A stretch of DNA of 64,000 nt from UBA12087 sp964370815 (GCA_964370815.1 CAYJKQ010000004.1:124001-188000); one strand, 5' to 3'. Numbered from the stretch's first letter, positions 50,041 to 58,886 are shown. The notes: generated by a model from the sequence alone, not told the origin. Numbers and translations are program-made.

Positions 50041-51591
50041 ATGACAGAAAACCCAAGAATTGATCGACTAAACAAGCTTCGAATTCAATCACGAGCTGGT
50101 GGTGGAGAAAAAAGAATCGAGATCCAGCATAACAAAGGCAGGTTAACTGCCCGAGAGAGAATTGACCTGCTGTTAGATAAGGGATCTTTTAGAGAGACAG
50201 ATGCATTTGTTGAGCATAGAACTCACGATTTTAAACTTGATAAACAGAAATTCCTGGGCGATTCAGTGGTAACAGGTTGGGGAACTATCGAAGGAAGGCT
50301 TACTTATGTTTTTTCGCAGGATTTTACTGTTTTTGGCGGCTCTCTCGGAGAAGTACACGCCGAAAAAATATGCAAGATCATGGATATGGCCATTAAAAAT
50401 GGAGCACCTGTAATTGGATTAAATGACTCCGGAGGTGCCCGGATTCAGGAAGGGGTAGTTTCATTAGGCGCTTATGCAGATATATTTCTTAAGAACACTC
50501 TTGCATCAGGCGTCATTCCACAGATCTCCGCAATAATGGGACCCTGTGCTGGAGGAGCTGTTTATTCTCCAGCTCTTACCGATTTTATATTCATGGTCAG
50601 AAATTCTTCCTACATGTTTGTAACTGGCCCTGATGTTGTAAAAACAGTAACTCATGAAGAAATAGATTTTGAGGGACTGGGTGGAGCCAGTGTTCATTCG
50701 GAATTATCAGGTGTTTGCCACTTAGCTGCTGATTCTGAAGCAGATACACTCTATTTAATTCGAAAACTTATGGGTTATCTTCCACAAAACAATATGGAAG
50801 ATCCTCTCTATGTGCAAACTAATGATGATAACTTGAGAATGGATGAAAACCTAAATACCATTGTTCCTGATGATCCATCCAAACCTTACAACATAAAAGA
50901 TGTTATTCAAATGGTGGTTGATATTGGCACATTTTATGAGATCCATGAAGCCTATGCACAAAACATTGTGACTGGTTTTGCCCGACTGGGTGGTCATAGC
51001 ATAGGTATTGTGGCAAACCAGCCAGCTTTGCTGGCTGGGGTCCTGGATATTAATTCTTCCGATAAAGCAGGACGTTTTGTACGGTTCTGCGATTCCTTTA
51101 ATCTCCCGATCTTGACACTGGTAGATGTTCCCGGATTTTTACCAGGAACTACACAAGAGCATGGCGGCATCATTCGACATGGAGCAAAATTACTTTACGC
51201 ATATTGTGAGGCAACCGTCCCTAAATTGACTGTTATCACCCGCAAAGCATATGGTGGGGCGTACGATGTCATGTCATCCAAGCATATCCGTGGAGATATC
51301 AATCTGGCCTGGCCTACAGCCGAATTGGCGGTTATGGGTCCTGAAGGGGCTGTCAATATCATTTTCCGGAAAGAGCTTGGGGAAGCAGAAGACCCAACAG
51401 CTCGAAAAATCGAATTAGTGAAAGATTACAGGGATAAATTTGCAAATCCTTACGTTGCCGCGGCGCGTGGTTATATAGATGATGTTATCGAACCACGAGA
51501 AACCAGACCACGTTTAATTAATGCTCTCGAGATGTTATCCAATAAAAGGGATTCGAACCCCGCCAAAAAACATGGAAACATTCCTCTATAA
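50041..51591 (+). CDS. Acyl-CoA carboxylase carboxyltransferase subunit (PccB-like)
   Basis: A 516-residue fused carboxyltransferase of the crotonase fold. It starts with the family's basic helix (RIDRLNKLRIQSRAGGGEKR). The N-terminal half has NDSGGARIQEGVVSLGAYAD and the oxyanion-hole GPCAGGAVYSPALTDF. The C-terminal half has PGFLPGTTQEHGGIIRHGAK and RKAYGGAYDVM. It moves CO2 from carboxybiotin to acetyl-, propionyl- or methylcrotonyl-CoA; the sequence is closest in style to propionyl-CoA carboxylase. It is the first gene of the biotin carboxylase and carrier operon, separated from them by a damaged stretch of assembly. Confidence 0.92.
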   Translation: MTENPRIDRLNKLRIQSRAGGGEKRIEIQHNKGRLTARERIDLLLDKGSFRETDAFVEHRTHDFKLDKQKFLGDSVVTGWGTIEGRLTYVFSQDFTVFGGSLGEVHAEKICKIMDMAIKNGAPVIGLNDSGGARIQEGVVSLGAYADIFLKNTLASGVIPQISAIMGPCAGGAVYSPALTDFIFMVRNSSYMFVTGPDVVKTVTHEEIDFEGLGGASVHSELSGVCHLAADSEADTLYLIRKLMGYLPQNNMEDPLYVQTNDDNLRMDENLNTIVPDDPSKPYNIKDVIQMVVDIGTFYEIHEAYAQNIVTGFARLGGHSIGIVANQPALLAGVLDINSSDKAGRFVRFCDSFNLPILTLVDVPGFLPGTTQEHGGIIRHGAKLLYAYCEATVPKLTVITRKAYGGAYDVMSSKHIRGDINLAWPTAELAVMGPEGAVNIIFRKELGEAEDPTARKIELVKDYRDKFANPYVAAARGYIDDVIEPRETRPRLINALEMLSNKRDSNPAKKHGNIPL

Positions 51592-51847
51592 TGATCCCAT
51601 AAAAAATTTTTTATGTGAAAATTTTTATAGAGGGGATGGAAATTTACCAATAATACGGGGAAGATGGGGGGTTGGGGGGGTTTGTGTGGGGGGGGAGGAG
51701 GACCCCCCCCCCCCCGGTTTGTTATATTAAAATNNNNNNNNNNAAAAAAAAAAAATTTGCGGGGGGGGTGGGGGGTTTGGCCCCCACCCCCCAAACACCC
51801 ACCCCCCCCCCCCCCGCCCGCCTTTTTTGAAAAGATACGGAGATGAC
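51592..51847. other. Assembly gap and low-complexity homopolymer stretch
   Basis: Ten N (51734-51743) flanked by long runs of G, C and A, for example C-runs near 51706-51716 and 51808-51820. Such homopolymers do not occur elsewhere in the window and match the ends of failed reads. The true spacer between the carboxyltransferase and the biotin carboxylase gene is unknown. Apparent open frames here (for example 51471-51869 on the minus strand) are artefacts. Confidence 0.9.
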
Positions 51848-53359
51848 ATGAATAAGGTTTTAATTGCAAATAGAGGAGAGATAGCAGTAAGAATTATACG
51901 CGCCTGTCGCGAGCTTGGAATTGAAACGGTGGCGGTATATTCTGATGTTGACAGACAAGCTCTCCATGTACGCTATGCCGATGAGGCATATTTATTAGGA
52001 CCTGCCCCATCACGAGAATCCTATCTTCGTGCGGATAAAATCATCGAAATTGCCAAGTCAAGTGGTGCACAGGCAATCCACCCAGGGTATGGTTTTCTGG
52101 CTGAGCGGGCAGATTTTGCACAAGCATGTATGGATGAAGGATTAATATTTATTGGACCCAAACCATCTGCAATTGCTGCCATGGGTGATAAAGCCATCGC
52201 ACGCGCTACAGTTACTAAAGCTGGTGTTAAAGTTGTCCCGGGCACAGAGGGGGAAGGTTCGTTATCGAATGAAAGTTTACTAAAAATCTCGAGTGAGATC
52301 GGTTTTCCCCTCCTTATTAAAGCTACTGCTGGTGGTGGTGGCAAAGGGATGCGTGAAGTTAAGAACCTGGAAGAAATGCCCGGGTTGATAGATTCTGCCA
52401 GGCGCGAAGCAGAGGCTTCCTTTGGAGACGGAAATGTTTACCTCGAGAAACTTGTTCTCGGAGCCAGGCATATCGAATTCCAAATCATAGCTGACCAACA
52501 TGGAAATGTAATTCATTTAGGTGAACGCGAGTGCTCATTGCAACGTCGACATCAAAAGTTGCTGGAAGAAACACCTTCATCTTTTATTGGTGATGATATG
52601 GAACTTCGTGAAAAAATGGGAAGTGTTGCAGTAAAAGCAGCCCAGGCAGTGGAATATGTCAACGCAGGAACTATCGAGTTCCTGGTAGACAAAGAAAAGA
52701 ATTTTTATTTTTTGGAAATGAATACACGCCTACAAGTTGAGCATCCTATAACCGAGATGGTTACAGGTATTGATATTGTTAAAGAGCAGATCCGTATTGC
52801 AAGAGGCAGACACCTTTCCTATACACAAGAAGAAGTCCACCAGAAAGGAGCGGCTATCGAATGCCGCATCAATGCTGAGGATCCTTACAATTCATATCTT
52901 CCTTCCACAGGATTGATCAGCCATAGCATATTACCGACTGGTCCTGGTATTAGGGTTGATACGGGCGTTTATCCGGGTTTTGAGATTTCCTCTTTTTATG
53001 ATCCACTTATTTCTAAATTAGTATCCTGGGGGGAAACCCGCGGGCAAGCAATTCTACGTATGCGTCGTGCACTTGAAGAATATCGCATTGTTGGTGTAAG
53101 AACAAATATACCTTTTCACCAGCGTATGATGGATTCGCATCGTTTTATGGGTGGTCAATACGACACCCGGTTTGTAGAAGAAAGGTTTTCAATGGACGAT
53201 TCGGATGATAATAAGACCACGAACATGGAGATCGCTGCGGTCATCGCCACATTAATGACCCACCGACACCTTGAACATTCTGCACAAATTGTCCAGAGAG
53301 GTGAACGTGATACCAGTAACTGGAAATGGATCGGGCGTTGGGAACGGATGCACCGTTAG
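51848..53359 (+). CDS. accC: Biotin carboxylase (acyl-CoA carboxylase alpha subunit without carrier)
   Basis: A 503-residue ATP-grasp enzyme starting MNKVLIANRGEIAVRIIRAC. It has the glycine-rich ATP loop KATAGGGGKGMREV, catalytic residues in FLEMNTRLQVEHPITE and the end of the carboxylase domain near GVRTNIPFH. It carboxylates biotin on the carrier with bicarbonate and ATP. ATG 51848 is chosen over 51827 because GGAG lies about six bases upstream. The carrier is a separate gene directly downstream. It could serve both acetyl- and propionyl-CoA carboxylase; the symbol reflects the fold only. Confidence 0.93.
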   Translation: MNKVLIANRGEIAVRIIRACRELGIETVAVYSDVDRQALHVRYADEAYLLGPAPSRESYLRADKIIEIAKSSGAQAIHPGYGFLAERADFAQACMDEGLIFIGPKPSAIAAMGDKAIARATVTKAGVKVVPGTEGEGSLSNESLLKISSEIGFPLLIKATAGGGGKGMREVKNLEEMPGLIDSARREAEASFGDGNVYLEKLVLGARHIEFQIIADQHGNVIHLGERECSLQRRHQKLLEETPSSFIGDDMELREKMGSVAVKAAQAVEYVNAGTIEFLVDKEKNFYFLEMNTRLQVEHPITEMVTGIDIVKEQIRIARGRHLSYTQEEVHQKGAAIECRINAEDPYNSYLPSTGLISHSILPTGPGIRVDTGVYPGFEISSFYDPLISKLVSWGETRGQAILRMRRALEEYRIVGVRTNIPFHQRMMDSHRFMGGQYDTRFVEERFSMDDSDDNKTTNMEIAAVIATLMTHRHLEHSAQIVQRGERDTSNWKWIGRWERMHR

Positions 53360-53368
53360 GAGATTAAC

Positions 53369-53866
53369 ATGAATTATATTACCAGCGTAAATGGCAAAGA
53401 TTATTCTGTTGATATCCTCAACGACCACCACGTGAAAGTTGATGGACAGATCTTCGAAGTAGATTTTACATCCATTGCAAACCAACCTGTCTTCTCATTG
53501 TTAATTAGCGGGAAATCTTTCGAGGCTTATGTATACCCAGGTGATGATGATTATCAGGTACTTTTACAGGGACGCGCCTATTCGGTAAAAGTGGAAGATG
53601 AACGAGAAAAAAGATTAAAGGCAGCTGGGGGCAGTACTGTTAGTCTAAGCTCAGAGTACCACCTTAAATCTCCAATGCCAGGGATGGTTGTGGCATTGCC
53701 AGTTGCAGAGGGTCAAAATGTAAAAAAAGGTCAGGTTCTGGTTATCTTAGAATCCATGAAAATGCAGAACGAATTAAAATCTCCCCGGGATGGAATATTA
53801 ACGCGGGTAAGAGTGAAACCTGGTGATAACGTGGAACAACGCCAATCATTATTGAGTGTTGAGTAG
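53369..53866 (+). CDS. Biotin carboxyl carrier protein
   Basis: A 165-residue protein. A small N-terminal beta domain (about 1-90) is followed by the biotinyl domain with the lysine in ESMKMQNELKSP and a typical start (LKSPMPGMVVALPVAEGQ). The N-terminal part is longer and more folded than in AccB and looks like the BT-like domain of propionyl-CoA carboxylases, which bridges the subunits. GGAGA precedes the ATG. It ends one base before the CYTH gene. It supplies the swinging arm for the two enzymes encoded upstream. Confidence 0.92.
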   Translation: MNYITSVNGKDYSVDILNDHHVKVDGQIFEVDFTSIANQPVFSLLISGKSFEAYVYPGDDDYQVLLQGRAYSVKVEDEREKRLKAAGGSTVSLSSEYHLKSPMPGMVVALPVAEGQNVKKGQVLVILESMKMQNELKSPRDGILTRVRVKPGDNVEQRQSLLSVE

Positions 53867-54484
53867 ATGTCGAGAGATCTTAATCAAGAAATTGAGGCCA
53901 AGTTTTATGTGAAGAACATCCAAAACATAGAACAAAATCTCAAACAACTTAGAGCCCAGATAGTCAAACCTCGGATTTTTGAAGTAAATTATAGATATGA
54001 TACTCCAGATTACAAGTTATCTAATGAATTCAAAGTTCTTAGAATCCGAAAGGATTCTAAAAATTGGATAACTTTTAAGGGTCCAGGAGTATTGATTGAC
54101 GGGGTTCGGATTCGGCAGGAAATAGAAATTTCGATCAGTGATATTAAAAAAGCACAATTGATTCTTCATGCACTTGGATATCAATTATTTCAATCATACG
54201 AAAAATATCGAACTGTTTACACCATCAACAATTCACTTATCATGGTGGATGAACTTCCTTTTGGAATATTCGTCGAAATTGAAAGCGCTGATATTAATTC
54301 TCTTAAGAATTGCGCTAATATTTTAGGCTTGAATTGGGAATTAAAAATTGGAGAAGGATATCTGGGAATTTATAAGAATTTGTCCACCGTATACGATATT
54401 TGCTTTGGGGATTTAACTTTCAAGAAATTTGTTGGATCACCGGATATGCTCCAAAAAATAAATATTTTTCCAGCAGATAAATAA
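53867..54484 (+). CDS. CYTH-domain phosphatase/cyclase-like protein
   Basis: A 205-residue CYTH protein starting MSRDLNQEIEAKFYVKN, with the E-x-E-x-K metal signature. Later strands carry basic residues (KVLRIRKDSKNWITFKG) and acidic ones (RIRQEIEISI, FVEIESADI). The family hydrolyses triphosphates (thiamine triphosphate, tripolyphosphate) or, rarely, makes cAMP. Its ATG directly follows the carrier-gene stop, so translation is coupled. A metabolic link to the carboxylase is not obvious. Confidence 0.85.
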   Translation: MSRDLNQEIEAKFYVKNIQNIEQNLKQLRAQIVKPRIFEVNYRYDTPDYKLSNEFKVLRIRKDSKNWITFKGPGVLIDGVRIRQEIEISISDIKKAQLILHALGYQLFQSYEKYRTVYTINNSLIMVDELPFGIFVEIESADINSLKNCANILGLNWELKIGEGYLGIYKNLSTVYDICFGDLTFKKFVGSPDMLQKINIFPADK

Positions 54485-54514
54485 ATTATTCAAATACCAG
54501 AAGTCATAAGAAAA

Positions 54515-55354
54515 CTACAAATCCACTGTAGTGAGAACATTTTTCCCCCATAGAAGCTTATTTACACTACCTGATTCTCTCAAAAGTTTTGGAAGATTCT
54601 TAGAAAATTCAAAGGGATCACCAGTTGTAAAGAACTTCATTGAGAATGCTTCTTGATCTACATTATTCAGTGATCCTGCTTCTAAAATCTTGCCAACTTG
54701 CCTGGCAATTGCAGGTGCAGGGTCAATAACACGAATACCATCCCCAGCAATTTCCTTAATCAAGGATATTACGAAAGGATAATGAGTACACCCCAGAACA
54801 ATGGTATCGATTCCCTTCTCAATCATGGGTACCAAAGCAATTTCAAGAATGTCCCGCGTTTTTTGTGAATTCAATTGACCGGCTTCAATTTGCTCAACCA
54901 AACCAGGACATGTTTGCTGATATAAGATTACATCTTTTGCAAACCGTTCCACCACAGAGGAGTATAAAGCACCTTGAAATGTTGCCAAGGTTGCAATAAC
55001 ACCCACCCTGCGAGTAAGGGAGACTTCTGCTGCAGGTTTGACTGCAGGTTCCATACCAACAAAGGATATCTTTGGAAATGCAATCCGCAAGTAATTAAGC
55101 GCAGCTGCAGATGCAGTATTGCAGGCTACTACAATTATTTTTGCACCCATGTCGAGCAGGAATTGGGTTATTGCAGTCGACAATATCCGTACCTCTTCCA
55201 GAGACCGGTTTCCATATGGAACATGGATTTGATCTGCCAGATACAGAATTGATTCTTGTGGTAATTGTTGCCGGATAGCTTTCAATACTGATAATCCCCC
55301 CACCCCTGAATCAAATAAACCAATCGGAGAAGCTCTATCCAACTGCACTACCAT
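54515..55354 (-). CDS. murI: Glutamate racemase
   Basis: A 279-residue Asp/Glu racemase. The start region has GLFDSGVGGLSVLKAI, followed by VACNTASAAAL with the first catalytic Cys and VLGCTHYPFVISLI with the second. It converts L-glutamate to D-glutamate for peptidoglycan. Its presence supports a peptidoglycan cell wall, although Chloroflexota walls vary. It overlaps the downstream end of the C26 amidotransferase gene by 20 bases on the same strand, so the two are likely co-translated. Confidence 0.95.
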   Translation of the reverse strand: MVVQLDRASPIGLFDSGVGGLSVLKAIRQQLPQESILYLADQIHVPYGNRSLEEVRILSTAITQFLLDMGAKIIVVACNTASAAALNYLRIAFPKISFVGMEPAVKPAAEVSLTRRVGVIATLATFQGALYSSVVERFAKDVILYQQTCPGLVEQIEAGQLNSQKTRDILEIALVPMIEKGIDTIVLGCTHYPFVISLIKEIAGDGIRVIDPAPAIARQVGKILEAGSLNNVDQEAFSMKFFTTGDPFEFSKNLPKLLRESGSVNKLLWGKNVLTTVDL

Positions 55355-56081
55355 GTTTTATCGTTCCTCTGGAAGCATCAGTAAATGCATTGAACAACTG
55401 CTGCATTGTTCTTTGGTCAGTCAAACATTCCGGGTGCCATTGAACTCCCACACCAAATATATGCCCCGGTATTTCCAATAATTCGACCAATCCATCTGGA
55501 GCAAATCCAATTGCTTTTAAACTTCCGGCTACTGTTTTCACTCCTTGGTGATGCATGCTATTGACTTCAAGAACAGATGAACCGAAAATATTCCTATATT
55601 TATTATCCGTACTGATTTCTACCTTATGTGCCAAATAATTTCTGGGATTATCTGGATAATAATTATGTCTGATGGGATTGTTCATTTCTGAAGCGATATC
55701 TGTAAAAAGAGTCCCACCCATGGTAACATTCAAAACCTGAAGACCACGACAAATCCCGAGTAGTGGAATATCTTGATCAATTGCTTTTCGCATTAAAGTC
55801 ATCTCAAGTATATCTCTATCTTGATCAAGATCAGTAATTAATGATTGATCTCGACCACCATAATATTCAACAGATATATCTCCTCCGCCTGAGAACAGGA
55901 TTCCATCCAGTTTTGGAAGAAGTTCGTTCAACGCATCAGTTGATATCCCAGAAGGAATTAATAATGGGATCCCTTCTGCCTTGATTATTGCATTTACATA
56001 CGCTCTATGCAATAACACTTTGGGATTTTCTATAATCGTTGGATCAATAAAAGTTGTAATTCCTATAATGGGTGCTGTCAT
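55335..56081 (-). CDS. Class I glutamine amidotransferase-like hydrolase (peptidase C26, PuuD-like)
   Basis: A 248-residue protein starting MTAPIIGITTFIDPTIIENP, with the nucleophile Cys in LLGICRGLQVLNV and the His-Glu pair in VGVQWHPE. It resembles gamma-glutamyl-gamma-aminobutyrate hydrolase (PuuD), which cleaves gamma-glutamyl amides. Next to murI it may influence glutamate supply, but that is inference. The start has only a weak ribosome binding site. Other C26 members act on folate polyglutamates, so the substrate is open. Confidence 0.87.
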   Translation of the reverse strand: MTAPIIGITTFIDPTIIENPKVLLHRAYVNAIIKAEGIPLLIPSGISTDALNELLPKLDGILFSGGGDISVEYYGGRDQSLITDLDQDRDILEMTLMRKAIDQDIPLLGICRGLQVLNVTMGGTLFTDIASEMNNPIRHNYYPDNPRNYLAHKVEISTDNKYRNIFGSSVLEVNSMHHQGVKTVAGSLKAIGFAPDGLVELLEIPGHIFGVGVQWHPECLTDQRTMQQLFNAFTDASRGTIKHGSAVG

Positions 56082-56111
56082 ATAAATATTTTCTCTGAAA
56101 TTTAAATTAAA

Positions 56112-56140
56112 GACGCAGCCATTAATTGCGCTGCGTTTTT
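56112..56140 (-). terminator. Hairpin behind rplS
   Basis: GACGCAGC...GCTGCGT forms a seven-base stem about 20 bases after the rplS stop. The T-run is better on the plus strand than on the minus, so its use as rplS terminator is uncertain. Confidence 0.45.
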
Positions 56141-56156
56141 CGAGGATAATTTTATT

Positions 56157-56504
56157 TTAGTCAAATCGCTGTTTAAGATTGGCTTTTTTGCCAGTTCTCT
56201 GTCGAAGAAAATAGAGTTGTGCCCTACGAACATGTGTGTGACGCTCAATAACAACTTTATCGATACGTGGAGAATTAACCAGGAAAGTTCGTTCCACTCC
56301 AATACCATTGCTCGCAATTCTTCGAACGGTAAAGTTGGCGTTATTGCCACCTTTGCGCATACGGATCACTGTTCCCTTAAACTCCTGGATGCGTTCACGA
56401 TCGCCTTCTTTGATGCGAACATGGACGCTTACAGCATCACCAGGGTAAAGATCTGGAATATTTGGGTTTTTGGTGAATTGAAAAATGAGATCGAGATTTA
56501 CCAT
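56157..56504 (-). CDS. rplS: 50S ribosomal protein L19
   Basis: About 115 residues from ATG 56504 (MVNLDLIFQFTKNPNIPDLY). The frame is open to 56531, but AAGGAT lies before the second ATG and the shorter form has the usual L19 length. Characteristic parts are PGDAVSVHVRIKEGDRERIQ, EFKGTVIRMRKGG and the end RRAQLYFLRQRTGKKANLKQ. L19 sits at the 30S-50S interface. In many bacteria it lies with rpsP, rimM and trmD; here it stands alone. Confidence 0.96.
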   Translation of the reverse strand: MVNLDLIFQFTKNPNIPDLYPGDAVSVHVRIKEGDRERIQEFKGTVIRMRKGGNNANFTVRRIASNGIGVERTFLVNSPRIDKVVIERHTHVRRAQLYFLRQRTGKKANLKQRFD

Positions 56505-56619
56505 CGGATTATCCTTACATAATTTAATCATCTGAAATATTCACGAAAAATGATTATAACATGCTAAACAAGAACCGTAAAGGAGTTTTATTAATAAGGT
56601 ATAATATTTTCTGATATCC

Positions 56620-56692
56620 GCCCCCGTAGCTCAACGGACAGAGTAATGGACTTCGAATCCAGTGGTTGGCAGTTCGAATCTGCCCGGGGGCA
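56620..56692 (+). tRNA. tRNA-Arg (anticodon TCG)
   Basis: A cloverleaf of 73 bases: acceptor GCCCCCG/CGGGGGC, D arm GCTC...GAGT, anticodon loop CTTCGAA, T loop TTCGAAT. Anticodon TCG decodes CGA. CCA is not encoded (the genome reads CAC after the discriminator), unlike tRNA-Val at 41.0 kb. A TATAAT box at 56600-56605 lies 14 bases upstream. Confidence 0.93.
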
Positions 56693-56752
56693 CACTATCG
56701 AGAATCAAACCATCCGGTATTTTTTTATCAGGGGAATATTCAGGATAAGGTG

Positions 56753-56758
56753 TATAAT
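56753..56758 (+). promoter_or_regulatory. -10 box of the NYN-domain gene (predicts leaderless mRNA)
   Basis: TATAAT preceded directly by TG. Six bases then separate it from the ATG at 56765, which would be +1. No Shine-Dalgarno is present. Confidence 0.55.
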
Positions 56759-56764
56759 TTGCAT

Positions 56765-57511
56765 ATGCCAGATGAACAAATCACTTCAATTTCTCGACAT
56801 AAAATCGCCATTCTAATTGATGGGGATAACGCTCAGGCTAGTTTGCTTTCTCAGATGTTGGTTGAGGCGGGAAAATATGGTTTGGTGACACTTCGCCGGA
56901 TTTATGGAGATTGGACGACCAATTCCATGAATTCCTGGAAGGATATATTGAACTTTCATGCCGTCCAACCCATTCAACAATTCCGATACACGATCGGCAA
57001 GAACGCGACAGATTCAGCCATGATAATTGACGCTATGGATATTCTTCATTCGGGAGTTGTGGATGGTTTTTGCCTTGTTTCCAGTGACAGTGACTATACC
57101 CGTCTGGCAACCCGGATTCGCGAAACAGGTGTTTTTGCAATGGGTATAGGAGAAAAGAAAACCCCGAAACCTTTTGTCAATGCGTGTGACGTATTTGTTT
57201 ACACAGAAAACCTGGTTACTGAAATAAAAATTCCTAAAACAAAATCCCAAAAACCCCAGGAGAAAATTTCGCCCGATCAAGAACCTATCCCATCTCTTAT
57301 TAAAGCCTTTGAAATGTCAGTTCAAGAAGATGGTTGGTCCTTACTGGCAGTTATGGGAAATGCTCTTTATCAGGTCGATCCCGGTTTTGACCCACGAACT
57401 TATGGACACAAGCAACTTTCACGCTTGATTGGAAGTTACAAGGATATTTTCGAGCAAAGAAGTGTGGAATCCAACGGTTCGACCCTTTTCTATGTCAAAG
57501 TAAAAGAATAA
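56765..57511 (+). CDS. NYN-domain nuclease-like protein with OST-HTH/LOTUS domain
   Basis: About 248 residues. The start at ATG 56765 follows its -10 box by six bases; the frame runs back into tRNA-Arg and is not used. The NYN (PIN-like) domain shows HKIAILIDGDNAQASLL with the first Asp pair, then TDSAMIIDAMDILHSG and CLVSSDSDYTRLATRIRE with further acidic residues of the metal site. The C-terminal 75 residues (SVQEDGWSLLAVMGNALYQV) look like an OST-HTH/LOTUS RNA-binding domain. Proteins of this layout are predicted RNA-processing nucleases; the bacterial role is unclear. Confidence 0.87.
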   Translation: MPDEQITSISRHKIAILIDGDNAQASLLSQMLVEAGKYGLVTLRRIYGDWTTNSMNSWKDILNFHAVQPIQQFRYTIGKNATDSAMIIDAMDILHSGVVDGFCLVSSDSDYTRLATRIRETGVFAMGIGEKKTPKPFVNACDVFVYTENLVTEIKIPKTKSQKPQEKISPDQEPIPSLIKAFEMSVQEDGWSLLAVMGNALYQVDPGFDPRTYGHKQLSRLIGSYKDIFEQRSVESNGSTLFYVKVKE

Positions 57512-57544
57512 CCATTATTGATTATTGAATTTGGGGAAAGAAAA

Positions 57545-58795
57545 TTAATTCATCTTTGACAAGATATCTTCATAAAGCCTGACAATTTGGACGGCAATTT
57601 TTTCCCAAGCATACAATTGGGCATAACTATTTGCCTGGGCACCAAGAGTATCCCTTAGTTTTCGATTCCCCAGTAACTCCTTTAACCGACCGCACAGCTG
57701 GCCCGGATCATCATCAGGAACATGGTAACCTGTAACGCCATCTTGCACCAAATAAGCCAACCCACCAACTTGAGAAGCAATAACCGGAGTTCCACAAGCC
57801 ATTGCTTCTAGCGCCACCATTCCAAATGATTCATAGTGCGAAGGCATAACAACGACATCTGCGGATGAATAATAATATGGTAAAGTGTCCTGGCCCATTT
57901 TTCCTAAAAAGATTACCATTTTCCCCATGCTCAAATCGTTGCTCATTTTCTGAAGCCTGGTCATCTCACCTGACATATCAGCAGGATTAACATCTGGGTC
58001 ACCTCCAATAATAATCAGAGAAATTGGTTTGTTGGCAATGATCTCCCTTAAATTCAAGCACGACATTGCCTGAATAAGAATATCCACACCTTTAAGAGGT
58101 TCAATTCTGCCAACAAAAAGGACCATCTGATCGTCTGGCTCAACACCGACAAATTCTCTAGCCTCATCGACGGGTATCGGATAAAAGTGCGAGACATCCA
58201 CCCCAGGTGGGATGACATCAATTTTCTTTACATCTGCTTTATACAACCATTCAAGCTGTGCTCTTTCGGCCAGAGTAGCAGCAACAATTCTATCTGAAAT
58301 ACCCAATAGCTGTCTTTCAATCTCAAGTCTATATTTTCCTTCTTTTTCTTCAGAACCTTTTGCTACAAGATTTTTCATTTCCCCCAGTGTGTGAAACATA
58401 TGCACCAGGGGTATTCCCCAAAGTTCCTTTAATGAGCTCCCTGCCAAACCAGACATCCAGTAATGACTATGGATCAAGTCGTAATGTAATCCTTTTTCTG
58501 AAGCAAAGTTTTTTATCCCATCAACAAATAAAGGAATATAATTAACCAATTCATCCTTCGATGTCGGGTGTTCTGGCCCAGCCGGGATATGTACAACACG
58601 ATTTCCATACCCCAAATCATGCAATACGTGCGGTACATGCTCATCCTGTGAACGGGTAAAGACATCCACATGGATACCGAGTCGTCCAAGGGCTATTGTT
58701 AAATCTCTTACATAAACATTCATGCCACCTGTGTTCTTCCCCCCCAAAGTTGCCAATGGGCAGGTGTGGTAAGATAACATCGCGATTCGTGGCAT
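57545..58795 (-). CDS. GT4-family glycosyltransferase (MshA/sucrose-phosphate-synthase-like)
   Basis: A 416-residue retaining GT-B enzyme. ATG 58795 (MPRIAMLSYHTCPLATLGGK) is chosen because AAGG precedes it and the longer frame overlaps tRNA-Thr. It has the family's GGMNVYVRDL loop, HSHYWMSGLAG, and in the C-terminal domain VVMPSHYESFGMVALEAMACGTPVIAS with the E-x7-E nucleotide-sugar motif. It resembles D-inositol-3-phosphate glycosyltransferase and sucrose-phosphate synthase, so it may make a glycoside of a small polyol or sugar phosphate. No partner gene is adjacent. Confidence 0.88.
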   Translation of the reverse strand: MPRIAMLSYHTCPLATLGGKNTGGMNVYVRDLTIALGRLGIHVDVFTRSQDEHVPHVLHDLGYGNRVVHIPAGPEHPTSKDELVNYIPLFVDGIKNFASEKGLHYDLIHSHYWMSGLAGSSLKELWGIPLVHMFHTLGEMKNLVAKGSEEKEGKYRLEIERQLLGISDRIVAATLAERAQLEWLYKADVKKIDVIPPGVDVSHFYPIPVDEAREFVGVEPDDQMVLFVGRIEPLKGVDILIQAMSCLNLREIIANKPISLIIIGGDPDVNPADMSGEMTRLQKMSNDLSMGKMVIFLGKMGQDTLPYYYSSADVVVMPSHYESFGMVALEAMACGTPVIASQVGGLAYLVQDGVTGYHVPDDDPGQLCGRLKELLGNRKLRDTLGAQANSYAQLYAWEKIAVQIVRLYEDILSKMN

Positions 58796-58886
58796 TATGG
58801 ATACCTTATTTCTCTCATAAGTAATAATTTCCAATATTGCTTGCTCAATATAATATACTACTGGTATAATCCCCGCCGCCAGCCAA

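Noticed and set aside
51471..51869. Gly/Pro-rich frames across the N stretch
   Set aside because: They are produced by homopolymer artefacts and unknown bases.
56666..56764. Upstream extension of the NYN gene
   Set aside because: It would start inside tRNA-Arg; the ATG at 56765 has a -10 box at the right distance.
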